Positions 1-7,004 of a stretch of DNA of 15,237 nucleotides are shown here, piece after piece. How positions within the stretch are numbered: position 1 is the stretch's first letter; every line of letters starts with the position of its first letter. The DNA is taken from assembly GCA_947570515.1 (NCBI GenBank), contig CANOUM010000021.1, forward strand, positions 1-15,237, written 5' to 3'. The stretch is from an uncultured Clostridia bacterium. Its GTDB lineage: Bacteria; Bacillota; Clostridia; Lachnospirales; Bianqueaceae. Under the pieces are notes generated by a model. That model was not told the origin of the DNA. It did not search any database and was given only the letters and a program-made list of their open reading frames with translations. Both the position numbers and the translations under genes were made by a program.

Positions 1-1228
1 CATCAGTCAAAACAGCTGCCACAGCACCGCGGGCTTCGGTGTTACCGAGCTTCTGCTTGGTCTGGCCTTCAAACTGTGGATCTCCCAGCTTCACGCTAAG
101 AACGCAGGTGAGGCCTTCGCGCACATCATCGCCGGACAGATTCTTTTCGTTTTCTTTTAAAATGTTATTTTTACGGGCGTAATCATTGAGCACCTGTGTG
201 TAGGAGGCGCGGAAGCCCATCAGATGAGTACCGCCCTCGGGCGTATGCACGTTGTTGACAAAAGTGAAGGTGCTATCATTGTATGAATCGTTGTGCTGCA
301 GCGCCACCTCTACATATACGCCGTCTTTCATGCCTTCTGCGTACATGATTTTGTCATACAGCGCTGTTTTATTCTGGTTGGCGTAAGCAACAAATTCGCG
401 AATGCCGCCTTCATAATGAAATTTCTTTTTCTGTTTTTTATCTTCGCGCAGATCCTCCAGAGTAATGTTAAGGCCTTTTGTGAGGAAGGCTGTTTCCTGC
501 AGGCGCTGAGCGAGGGTGTCGAAGTCGTAGTTGACTTCTTCGAAAATGGTGTCGTCGGCTAAAAAGGTCACAGTAGTACCGGTTTTGTTGGTATCGCCGA
601 TTACATGCAGAGGTTCTACGGTATGACCTTTTTCAAAGCGGATTTCATGCACCTTGCCGCCGATGTGCACCTGTACGGTGACCCAGTTGGAGAGGGCGTT
701 CACAACGGAGGCGCCTACGCCGTGCAGTCCGCCAGATACCTTGTATCCGCCGCCGCCGAATTTTCCGCCGGCGTGTAAAATAGTGTACACAACCTCTACA
801 CCGGAGATTCCTTTCTGCGGCTGGATATCAACAGGGATGCCACGGCCGTTGTCAGTGACGGTGATGGAGTTATCCGGATTGATGGTAACGGTGATTTTAT
901 TACAAAAGCCAGCCAGCGCTTCATCGACTGCATTATCAACAATCTCATAAACGAGATGATGCAGGCCGCGCGCGGAGGTACTGCCAATGTACATACCGGG
1001 ACGGCGGCGTACGGCCTCCAGTCCCTCCAGAATCTGAATCTGACTGGCGGTATATTCGCCGCTGACGGTTAAATCCGCCGCCGCTGCCTGACTTTCATGG
1101 TGGTAGTCAGAAGCGGCCGGTGCTTCCTTTGAAGCGGGATTGGCATTTAGTAAAATATCTCTTGCTTCCTGATCCTTGGCATCCAAATCGGGATCGGTCA
1201 GGTTCAGTTGATTTTTATCTTTGCTCAA
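1..1228 (-). CDS. gyrB: DNA gyrase subunit B, N-terminal part (truncated by window edge)
   Basis: GyrB is the ATPase subunit of DNA gyrase, which introduces negative supercoils. About 409 codons are present; the TOPRIM and C-terminal part lies off the left edge. The translation shows the GHKL ATPase fold: EGLEAVRRRPGMYIG (68-82), YEIVDNAVDEALAG (94-107, with Glu95 and Asn99 at the catalytic and Mg positions), TDNGRGIP, and the GGKFGGGGYKVSGGLHGVG loop. The transducer domain follows, with FVNNVHTPEGGTH and FEGQTKQKLGN. The phrases FLTKGLNITLEDLRE and HYEGG favour GyrB over ParE. The start is TTG at 1226-1228, eight bases after AGGAGG (1237-1242). An in-frame TAG lies just upstream, and no ATG occurs before residue 79. 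This gives roughly 50 extra Ala/acidic residues before the conserved domain. A long hairpin-filled leader precedes the gene. ParE is the less likely alternative. Confidence 0.87.
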   Translation of the reverse strand, partial: MSKDKNQLNLTDPDLDAKDQEARDILLNANPASKEAPAASDYHHESQAAAADLTVSGEYTASQIQILEGLEAVRRRPGMYIGSTSARGLHHLVYEIVDNAVDEALAGFCNKITVTINPDNSITVTDNGRGIPVDIQPQKGISGVEVVYTILHAGGKFGGGGYKVSGGLHGVGASVVNALSNWVTVQVHIGGKVHEIRFEKGHTVEPLHVIGDTNKTGTTVTFLADDTIFEEVNYDFDTLAQRLQETAFLTKGLNITLEDLREDKKQKKKFHYEGGIREFVAYANQNKTALYDKIMYAEGMKDGVYVEVALQHNDSYNDSTFTFVNNVHTPEGGTHLMGFRASYTQVLNDYARKNNILKENEKNLSGDDVREGLTCVLSVKLGDPQFEGQTKQKLGNTEARGAVAAVLTD

Positions 1229-1236
1229 TGAATAAA

Positions 1237-1242
1237 CCTCCT
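1237..1242 (-). promoter_or_regulatory. Ribosome binding site deciding the TTG start of gyrB
   Basis: On the minus strand AGGAGG lies eight bases before TTG. It is the only good Shine-Dalgarno sequence near the conserved domain. The nearest hairpin ends at 1252, nine bases farther upstream, so leader folding could reach this site. Confidence 0.7.
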
Positions 1243-1251
1243 AACATAATA

Positions 1252-1485
1252 TAAGTTCAGCGAGGAATGCGCTGAACTTACCAAGAAATCCCTTTGGGAT
1301 TCTTGCAATTGGCTTCATGATGATATCGGAGTTTGATGCAAAGCATCAAACTCATAAGGCGGCACAAGTTCGCCTTCAGCGAACTTGGCAAGAAATTCCT
1401 GCGGAATTCTTGCAATTGTTTTCATGATGACAACCTAAGTTCGCTTACAGCGAACTTGATAAGAAATCCCTTTGGGATTTCTTAT
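1252..1485 (-). repeat. Array of seven hairpins (three repeated two-hairpin modules) in the gyrB leader
   Basis: Seven inverted repeats follow one another: 1252-1280, 1282-1305, 1329-1353, 1365-1387, 1388-1413, 1437-1457 and 1459-1485. Six form three copies of a module. Each copy has a stem built on AAGTTC/GAACTT followed by a stem built on AAGAA/TTCTT. In the first two copies the module ends in CAATTG plus TTCATGATGA (to 1323 and 1430). The third copy, at 1437-1485, lacks that tail. The odd hairpin, 1329-1353, has an 11-bp stem (GAGTTTGATGC) and an AAA loop. Stems are 9-12 bp with loops of 3-7. The copies differ while pairing is kept: TCCC/GGGA in two becomes TTCC/GGAA in the third. With the promoter proposed at 1544-1572, the whole array would be transcribed in the 5' leader of gyrB. 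It may instead be a dispersed palindromic repeat family. Function is unknown. Confidence 0.85.
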
Positions 1486-1543
1486 ACCATAGAGATATGC
1501 ACAGCATGAGTACTTGAATAGCCGAAACTGCCTTACCGCCTTT

Positions 1544-1572
1544 ATTATACCATAAAAGCCGCATAAACACAA
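1544..1572 (-). promoter_or_regulatory. Candidate SigA-type promoter for gyrB
   Basis: On the minus strand a perfect TATAAT (-10, 1544-1549) is preceded at 17 bases by TTGTGT (-35, 1567-1572), which is weak beyond TTG. Transcription would begin near 1537 and give a leader of about 300 bases before the TTG start. No better promoter lies nearer the gene. Confidence 0.5.
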
Positions 1573-1729
1573 GGAAAATAAGGGTTTTAGCTTTGATTTT
1601 TACAAATATTTTTCCGGGTAAAGAGGAGGCAGAGACGTCATGTTTTGCATGATCATACAGAGCGATTTTTTTAATAAATATGTATGCAGTTTTCATTTTG
1701 AATACATGTTTCATCCAAATAAAAAGAAA
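1573..1729. other. AT-rich intergenic stretch with no gene seen
   Basis: This lies between the gyrB promoter and the terminator of the YitT-family gene. The only reading frame across it is short, lacks a convincing ribosome site and overlaps the hairpin array. ATGTAT (1680-1685) and TGAATACAT (1699-1707) echo the dyad at 1785-1816. Nothing else is supported. Confidence 0.5.
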
Positions 1730-1764
1730 GACCTGTACGCAATTTGTTAAATTGCGTACAGGTC
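1718..1764 (-). terminator. Strong intrinsic terminator of the YitT-family gene
   Basis: A perfect 16-bp stem (arms 1730-1745 and 1749-1764) with a three-base loop is followed on the minus strand by TTTCTTTTTATTT. The plus-strand side lacks a T-tract, so it works for minus-strand transcription. It lies about 90 bases past the YitT stop codon and also shields gyrB from read-through. Confidence 0.88.
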
Positions 1765-1784
1765 AGCATCCGTTGCTGCAATCC

Positions 1785-1816
1785 ATATGTATTCATTTTT
1801 AAAATTGAATACATAT
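1785..1816. repeat. AT-rich dyad between YitT stop codon and its terminator
   Basis: Arms ATATGTATTCA (1785-1795) and TGAATACATAT (1806-1816) pair perfectly around a nearly self-complementary TTTTTAAAAT centre. TGAATACAT recurs at 1699-1707 on the other side of the terminator. It could be a protein-binding dyad or a remnant of a small palindromic element. It has no T-tract and no adjacent gene start. Confidence 0.5.
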
Positions 1817-1855
1817 AAACGCTATTTTTTAAAATCAGCTGTATGCAGATTTAGA

Positions 1856-2728
1856 TTATTCAATATGATCCATGGAGAAAAAGCTGGTACCGCGTCCATA
1901 AACGCCATTGACTGTAGTGATGGTCAAAAAGGCATGCGGATCGGTTTTTTTAACCAATGCTTTTAACGGAGATAGCTGATGCTTGCTAATGACACAGTAC
2001 AGCATATAGCGTTCATCGCCGGTGTAAGCACCGGTTGCTTTCGTAATGGTAATACCGCGGCCAAGTCCATCCATCAAAGCCTGGGAAAGCTCTTTTGGAT
2101 TAGCGGTGATAATGGTGATAGCGCGGCGATGGTCGATACCATCGATAACATAAGAGGTGACATGAGAGCCAATAAACATCGCACAGAGCGTCAGTACAGC
2201 CTGATCTAAACCGTAGATTAACATGGAAAGCGAGATGATGACCGCATTTACAAAAAGGCCGGTAGTCGCCATGTTGATAGAAAAGTATTTGTGGAGTACC
2301 TTGGCAATGATATCGCTTCCACCGGAGGAAGCGCCGCTGCGGTAGATAATACCCAGCCCCAATCCGGTTAAAACACCGCCGAGTGCAACTGCCGTAAGGG
2401 GACTTTCAAAGGGAACCGAAAGCGGATGCCCCAGTTGAAGGCAGAGAGAGAAAATTCCCATTCCGGCAAGGCTGTATAAAAAGAACTTTCGGCTTACAAA
2501 TTTCCAGCCAATTAAAAAAAGGGGGATATTCAGTAAGATAATCATTAAAGAGATGGGCCAGCCAAATTGATAGTTGAGAAGCTGAGCAAAACCGGTGACG
2601 CCGCCGCTCAGTAGCTGCTGCTTGGTGTAGAATAGATTCATGCCGACGGAATAGATTAAGCTGCCGGCTGTCATAAGAAGCATAACACGGCCATGTGTTT
2701 TAATCGCTTCTTGCACTGATGATTTCAT
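1856..2728 (-). CDS. YitT family membrane protein (DUF161/DUF2179)
   Basis: This is a polytopic membrane protein of the YitT family, whose transport substrate is not established. The preferred start at 2728 gives 290 residues, the usual family size. GGGAGG (2739-2744) lies ten bases before that ATG; a start at 2779 would add 17 residues and lacks such a site. Hydrophobic segments lie near residues 14-34, 58-75, 82-98, 113-129 and 155-195. The family motifs GGVTGFAQL (42-50) and GASSGGSDIIA (132-142) are both present. A soluble C-terminal DUF2179 domain (about 200-282) carries the GAYTG motif. The gene is a single transcription unit, divergent from the MoxR operon, ending at the strong terminator at 1718-1764. 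The family call is firm; the function is not. Confidence 0.9.
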   Translation of the reverse strand: MKSSVQEAIKTHGRVMLLMTAGSLIYSVGMNLFYTKQQLLSGGVTGFAQLLNYQFGWPISLMIILLNIPLFLIGWKFVSRKFFLYSLAGMGIFSLCLQLGHPLSVPFESPLTAVALGGVLTGLGLGIIYRSGASSGGSDIIAKVLHKYFSINMATTGLFVNAVIISLSMLIYGLDQAVLTLCAMFIGSHVTSYVIDGIDHRRAITIITANPKELSQALMDGLGRGITITKATGAYTGDERYMLYCVISKHQLSPLKALVKKTDPHAFLTITTVNGVYGRGTSFFSMDHIE

Positions 2729-2777
2729 AATCGAAATGCCTCCCGAAATGTATTTAGAAAATATCCTTAATAAAGCC

Positions 2778-2806
2778 ACTATAGTCTATCATAGTTTGCC
2801 TGAAAA
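2778..2806 (-). promoter_or_regulatory. Candidate promoter for the YitT-family gene
   Basis: On the minus strand TTTTCA (2801-2806) is followed after 17 bases by TATAGT (2778-2783). The leader would be about 40 bases and carries the GGGAGG site. The -35 is imperfect, so this is moderate support. Confidence 0.42.
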
Positions 2807-2864
2807 AGGAAGGTGATTTTGAAGGAATAGTGACAATTTTCAAGCTGCTTATCCGCGGTTTTTA

Positions 2865-2893
2865 TTTACTTTTACTAAAAGTGATGATACAAT
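2865..2893 (+). promoter_or_regulatory. Candidate promoter for the MoxR operon
   Basis: TTTACT (2865-2870) and TACAAT (2888-2893) are separated by 17 bases, matching four and five of six consensus positions. Transcription would begin about 30 bases before the MoxR ATG at 2929. With the opposing candidate at 2778-2806 it forms a divergent promoter region. Confidence 0.5.
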
Positions 2894-2928
2894 AAAAAAC
2901 AATTAACAAGAGAAAGAGGGATGTTTCG

Positions 2929-3900
2929 ATGCAAATTGCAGAAATTCAAGTACTAACTAAGAAGATAAAAGAAAATATGGAAAAGGTCGTCGTCGGCAAA
3001 TCCGATAAAATCAATCTGATTTTGGCGGCGCTTTTGGCCAAGGGCCATGTGCTGCTGGAGGATGTGCCCGGCACGGGTAAAACCGTATTGGCAAAATCAT
3101 TAGCCAAATCTTTGGACACAAAATTTAAACGGATTCAATTTACGCCGGATCTGCTCCCTTCAGATCTGATCGGTATCAATTATTATAATCAAAAAGAAAG
3201 CGAATTTGTTTTTCGCGAGGGCGCGCTGTTTACCAACGTGCTGTTAGCCGATGAAATTAACAGAGCCACGCCCCGTACGCAGTCAAGTCTGCTGGAAAGC
3301 ATGGAAGAAAAGCAAATCACAGTTGATGGGCATACCTATGTATTAGAGCAGCCTTTTTTTGTTATTGCTACGGAGAATCCGGTGGAGACCCAGGGTACAT
3401 TCCCGCTGCCGGAAGCGCAGCTGGACCGCTTTTTAATACAGCTTTCCATGGGATATACCGAAAAGCAGGACACAATGGAGATTCTGCGCCGGTTTGTCAA
3501 TGAAGTACCGGCCGAAGCAGTAGAACCGGTTTGTACGCGGGAGCAGCTGCTGGAAATGCAGGAAAGCATCAAACAGGTCACGATTCATCCCGACATCGCT
3601 GCCTATACAGTGGATATTGTGGATAAAACGAGAACATCGGAAGGGGTACAGCTGGGTGTGAGCCCACGCGGCAATCTGGCCCTGCTCAAAGCAGCGCAGG
3701 CGCTGGCCGCGATTCATGGCCGCAGCTATGTGATTCCGGACGATATCAAAGCTCTGGCACTTCCGGTGCTTGGACACCGCATTATTTTGCGCGGCAGTCA
3801 GCGTAACAAATCTACCCAGATTGAAATGCTGATTCAGGATATCTTAGAATCGGTGGAGGTCCCCACGGAGGAATGGAAGCTCTCGAAGCAGGAAGGATGA
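2929..3900 (+). CDS. MoxR family AAA+ ATPase
   Basis: This is a 323-residue MoxR-type AAA+ ATPase, a family thought to act as chaperones that assemble or remodel partner proteins encoded alongside. The sequence shows Walker A DVPGTGKT (45-52), Walker B LLADE (Asp108, Glu109), sensor 1 in ATENP (Asn149), and LDRF with a probable arginine finger (Arg166). The sensor-2 segment SPRGN (Arg247) lies in the C-terminal lid. GTFPLPEAQLDRF is typical of the family. The ribosome site AAAGAGGG ends eight bases before ATG. It is first in a seven-gene co-oriented run, and its immediate partner is a DUF58 protein, the standard MoxR neighbour. The general symbol moxR is withheld because it covers many subfamilies. 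Confidence 0.95.
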   Translation: MQIAEIQVLTKKIKENMEKVVVGKSDKINLILAALLAKGHVLLEDVPGTGKTVLAKSLAKSLDTKFKRIQFTPDLLPSDLIGINYYNQKESEFVFREGALFTNVLLADEINRATPRTQSSLLESMEEKQITVDGHTYVLEQPFFVIATENPVETQGTFPLPEAQLDRFLIQLSMGYTEKQDTMEILRRFVNEVPAEAVEPVCTREQLLEMQESIKQVTIHPDIAAYTVDIVDKTRTSEGVQLGVSPRGNLALLKAAQALAAIHGRSYVIPDDIKALALPVLGHRIILRGSQRNKSTQIEMLIQDILESVEVPTEEWKLSKQEG

Positions 3901-3907
3901 GGCTTCG

Positions 3908-5014
3908 ATGGCAGTATTAATCATTTTAATCGTGGTAGGTCTCATGCTTTGGATTCAGAAGAAGGTCTACCAAAAGTATTGGAATAAGCGCTTAACAGCA
4001 GAGGTTAAGCTGCGCGATCAATATATGTTTGAAGGAGAGGAGACCGAGCTGATTGAGGTCATGACCAATAACAAATTGCTGCCGCTGCCGTGGGTACAGC
4101 TTAAATTTCAGATCACTCGCAACGGCAAAACGGACAATCTGTTCAAAAGCGATATCTTCAACATATTATTTCATCAGCAAATCACTCGTAAAAGCAAACT
4201 GCAGCTCAAGCGGCGCGGCGTATATCAAATCCATAAGCTCGATCTGCTGAGCTATGACATGTTTATTACCAGCAAATTTGTGAAAATGGTGGATAACTAT
4301 GCGCAGATCACGGTGTATCCCGTCAGCATGGCAAAAGAGACCTTCGATGTGCCCTATGAAAAGATGATCGGAACCATGGCGACCAAGCGATATACAGTAG
4401 AGGATCCATTCCTGTTTAAAGGGATTCGGGATTATCAGCCGTATGACAGTTTTAAGAGCATCAATTTTAAAGCCTCCGCCAGAGGCGGAAAATGGCTGGT
4501 GAATACGCATGAATACACGGTTGATCAAACGGTGCATGTATTACTGCTTACTGACAAAAGTACAAATTACTATGAAGAGCCTGTGTATGAGGCAGGGCTT
4601 CGTCTGGCGGCCGCTATGATCAGCCGGCTGGAGAGGGACGGCGTACCGGCAAGCTTTTACAGCAACGGGCTGGATAGCATAGAAAAGCAGGAGCCACAGG
4701 TCGGAGCAGGATGCAGTGAGAATCATATTGATTCTGTGCTGGAGACGCTGGCCCGGCTCGATATGACCGTGACAGAAACAGAGGGGCCTCAGGTGCTGGA
4801 AAATCTGCAGGAAAAGAGGCAGGCAGAGGATTACTATGTGATCATCAGCGCGTGCTACAGCAAAGAGATGGTGCAGAAGTACAACGAGCTGCGGGCATAT
4901 ACGGATGCGTGTATGTGGCTTGCTCCCATTTCCGAAGTAGGTTTTTTGGATATGGAGCTTCGGATTCAAAATCTGGAGAAAGATGTAAAAGATTTTTATT
5001 TCTACAAGGTATAA
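3908..5014 (+). CDS. DUF58 domain-containing membrane-anchored protein
   Basis: This 368-residue protein is of the type found next to MoxR ATPases. It has one clear hydrophobic segment at residues 2-16, fewer than the two often seen in the family, so it is probably anchored by its N-terminus. The DUF58 signature spans about 170-200: FKGIRDYQPYDSFKSINFKASARGG, with Arg174, Tyr176, Ala189, Ser190 and Arg192 in the conserved positions, where many relatives have W in place of F187. A von Willebrand A-like fold follows (VHVLLLTDKS), but a full MIDAS DxSxS motif is not evident. The gene starts seven bases after the MoxR stop; its ribosome site AGGAAGGATGAGG overlaps the end of moxR, so translation is probably coupled. 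Its role with MoxR is inferred from family context. Confidence 0.9.
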   Translation: MAVLIILIVVGLMLWIQKKVYQKYWNKRLTAEVKLRDQYMFEGEETELIEVMTNNKLLPLPWVQLKFQITRNGKTDNLFKSDIFNILFHQQITRKSKLQLKRRGVYQIHKLDLLSYDMFITSKFVKMVDNYAQITVYPVSMAKETFDVPYEKMIGTMATKRYTVEDPFLFKGIRDYQPYDSFKSINFKASARGGKWLVNTHEYTVDQTVHVLLLTDKSTNYYEEPVYEAGLRLAAAMISRLERDGVPASFYSNGLDSIEKQEPQVGAGCSENHIDSVLETLARLDMTVTETEGPQVLENLQEKRQAEDYYVIISACYSKEMVQKYNELRAYTDACMWLAPISEVGFLDMELRIQNLEKDVKDFYFYKV

Positions 5015-5024
5015 GGAGGTAGGG

Positions 5025-6254
5025 ATGAGCGAGACATATGTATACGGACAGGAAGCGCCGAACTACCGGAAAATGATACCATATCCAAGCTGGATAGAAG
5101 CGCTTAAGGTACTTCTTTTATTTGCTCCCGCTGCGGTTTTAATTTGTTATGGAGCATATGATATCGGAAATGGGTATCAGTATGTGTATTTTTCTATAGG
5201 ATTTTTCGTGATGCCCTTTCTTTCCACCGTGCTGCGCCGGCATTTGCCCAGTCTGATCCTATTTCTTCTGGTACAGCTTGTTCAGGCTGCATGGATTCTG
5301 CTTTCGCCTGATATTGTACTGACGACGCTGGGCATTGTCTACTGGCTTACGCTCACGATATACGGCGCTGTGCGGCAGGTCTCCAAGGAAAGTGAAAGAG
5401 AAGCCTCGATGATCATCCTTCTGGTGTCTATGATCATTATGATCTGTATTTATATCCTGTCGGTGAGCCGTGAGCGAGAAGGATTTGAAACGCTGCTGAT
5501 TGTGCAGGCGTTTACCTATGCGGCGCTGTTTATGTATTATCAGCACTGGATCGGAGTACATGACGCGCTGCGCAATATCGACAAAGGAGGCAATTTTTCA
5601 CTGCGCCGTATGATTCGCTTTAATAACAAAATGCTGTACGGTTATTTCGGCATTGCGGCTGCGGTATTTTTTGTACTGTATCTGCTGGGGCTGGGGGATA
5701 TGATTGGCCTGTTAGGGCAGAAAACTCTGCTCATGCTGCGAAGGATGATCCGTTATTTTGGCAGTATAGAGCCAACGCCGGAGACGCTTGAAGAAGAGGC
5801 GGTGCAGGAGGAGGCGATCAGCGAGTCCTATGCGCAGATGTTCGGCACATTGGAGAGCGGAACCATCTGGCTGATTCTTGAGAAAATCCTTGAAATTGGA
5901 TTTGTACTTTTGGCTTTGGGCGCGATTGCAGTGCTGATCTATTTCCTGGTACGAAGAGTGGGAGGAGGCAGCCGTTATCAAGAGGCAGGATACGAGGAGA
6001 CCAAGGTCTTCTATAAAGAAGCGCCAAAGGCTAAAACACGCCGCCGCAGTCTGAAAGAACTTTTTGATAACAGTCCGGAAAATAAAATCCGCAAAATGTA
6101 CTATAAAAAGGTGAAGGGACAGATGGGGAAAAAAGTACAGCCTTATGAAACACCGCATGAGGTCGGAGAAGTTTTGACGGATGTCAAGGAGCTGGTTCGT
6201 GAGTATGACGAGGCGCGCTATGCAGCGCAGAATATAAAAGATCAAGATAGATAG
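5025..6254 (+). CDS. Eight-TM membrane protein with DUF4129-like C-terminal domain
   Basis: This 409-residue protein has about eight hydrophobic segments: near 23-45, 51-70, 74-93, 95-115, 126-146, 152-175, 205-232 and 280-312. An acidic loop (ETLEEEAVQEEAISE) lies between the last two. The cytoplasmic tail resembles the C-terminal domain (DUF4129) of TgpA-type transglutaminases: NKIRKMYYK (353-361), YETP (374-377) and YDEARYA (394-400). No transglutaminase Cys-His-Asp core is visible; the TM region runs straight into the tail. It is probably a stripped-down partner of the MoxR/DUF58 pair. A strong AGGAGG just after the DUF58 stop precedes the ATG by six bases. The fold assignment of the tail is by pattern only, and the function is unknown. 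Confidence 0.75.
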   Translation: MSETYVYGQEAPNYRKMIPYPSWIEALKVLLLFAPAAVLICYGAYDIGNGYQYVYFSIGFFVMPFLSTVLRRHLPSLILFLLVQLVQAAWILLSPDIVLTTLGIVYWLTLTIYGAVRQVSKESEREASMIILLVSMIIMICIYILSVSREREGFETLLIVQAFTYAALFMYYQHWIGVHDALRNIDKGGNFSLRRMIRFNNKMLYGYFGIAAAVFFVLYLLGLGDMIGLLGQKTLLMLRRMIRYFGSIEPTPETLEEEAVQEEAISESYAQMFGTLESGTIWLILEKILEIGFVLLALGAIAVLIYFLVRRVGGGSRYQEAGYEETKVFYKEAPKAKTRRRSLKELFDNSPENKIRKMYYKKVKGQMGKKVQPYETPHEVGEVLTDVKELVREYDEARYAAQNIKDQDR

Positions 6255-6281
6255 CTTTTTATTTAAAGGAGACGGTATAGT

Positions 6282-7004
6282 ATGGCAGTGATTCAGATGG
6301 ACTTCATGGCAAATACAATACAGCGGTTTACCGGCATCCATGTGATCCTCCCCTGTGATCAGGAGGAAGCGGTAAAGAAGGGGCCATTTCCGGCGTTGTA
6401 TCTGCTGCATGGATATTTTGGGAATTATACGGATTGGTTATATAATTCGCGCATTGCGCTGTGGGCGCAGCAGCGGGGCATTGCCGTTGTGATGCCTTCA
6501 GGAGAGAACGCATACTACTTAGATTATCCGGAGCGAGCAGAAAATTTTGAAAAATTTCTGGCGCAGGAGCTGGTGCAGCTTACCAGAAATACATTTCCGC
6601 TGTCAGATAAGCGGGAGGATACCTGGATCGCGGGCCTTTCCATGGGGGGAGGCGGTGCGATTCGCTGTGCGCTGCATTATGGCGAGGTATTTGGAAAAGC
6701 AGCCGGGCTTTCTGCCGGGCTTACGATTCATCAGGAGGCAGAGCAGCTGGGGCATAATGCAGATCTCATGCAGGCTCTTACGCAGGCGGTAAGGCAAAAA
6801 AAGCCGATACCACAGCTTTTTTTCAGTATCGGTACGGAGGATCCGCTGCTCGAAGATAATAGAGAATATCATAAATTTCTAAACGAAAATGGGATTGCAC
6901 ATCATTATGAAGAACAGTCCGGAGGGCATAATTGGACCTATTGGGACGGACATATATGCGATGTACTGGATTGGATGCAGGAGGGCAGAGTATGGCAATC
7001 TTAA
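6282..7004 (+). CDS. Alpha/beta hydrolase, putative esterase (Esterase D-like), first paralogue
   Basis: This 240-residue cytoplasmic protein has no signal peptide and belongs to the PF00756-type esterase group, which includes S-formylglutathione hydrolase, feruloyl esterases and acyl esterases. YLLHGYFGNYTDW (40-52) holds the HG oxyanion region. The nucleophile elbow is GLSMGG (Ser120), the probable acid is Asp187 in GTEDPL, and the base is His216 in GGHNW. The catalytic triad therefore looks complete. Compared with the next gene it lacks about 18 residues between GLSAG and the acid residue, in the cap or lid region, so the pocket may differ. AAAGGAGA lies nine bases before ATG. The substrate cannot be named from sequence. 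It sits 27 bases after the DUF4129-like gene in the same operon. Confidence 0.88.
   Translation: MAVIQMDFMANTIQRFTGIHVILPCDQEEAVKKGPFPALYLLHGYFGNYTDWLYNSRIALWAQQRGIAVVMPSGENAYYLDYPERAENFEKFLAQELVQLTRNTFPLSDKREDTWIAGLSMGGGGAIRCALHYGEVFGKAAGLSAGLTIHQEAEQLGHNADLMQALTQAVRQKKPIPQLFFSIGTEDPLLEDNREYHKFLNENGIAHHYEEQSGGHNWTYWDGHICDVLDWMQEGRVWQS

Noticed and set aside
654..950. A 98-codon plus-strand frame antisense to gyrB
   Set aside because: It is Pro/Thr-rich, with no ribosome site and no domain. It mirrors the conserved gyrB ATPase region.
1252..1485. CRISPR array
   Set aside because: The repeats are different inverted repeats in modules, not identical direct repeats with uniform unique spacers, and no cas gene is nearby.
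6932..6991. Upstream start for the second esterase
   Set aside because: The extra 20 residues do not match the paralogue, and the ATG at 6992 has AGGAGGG at good spacing.
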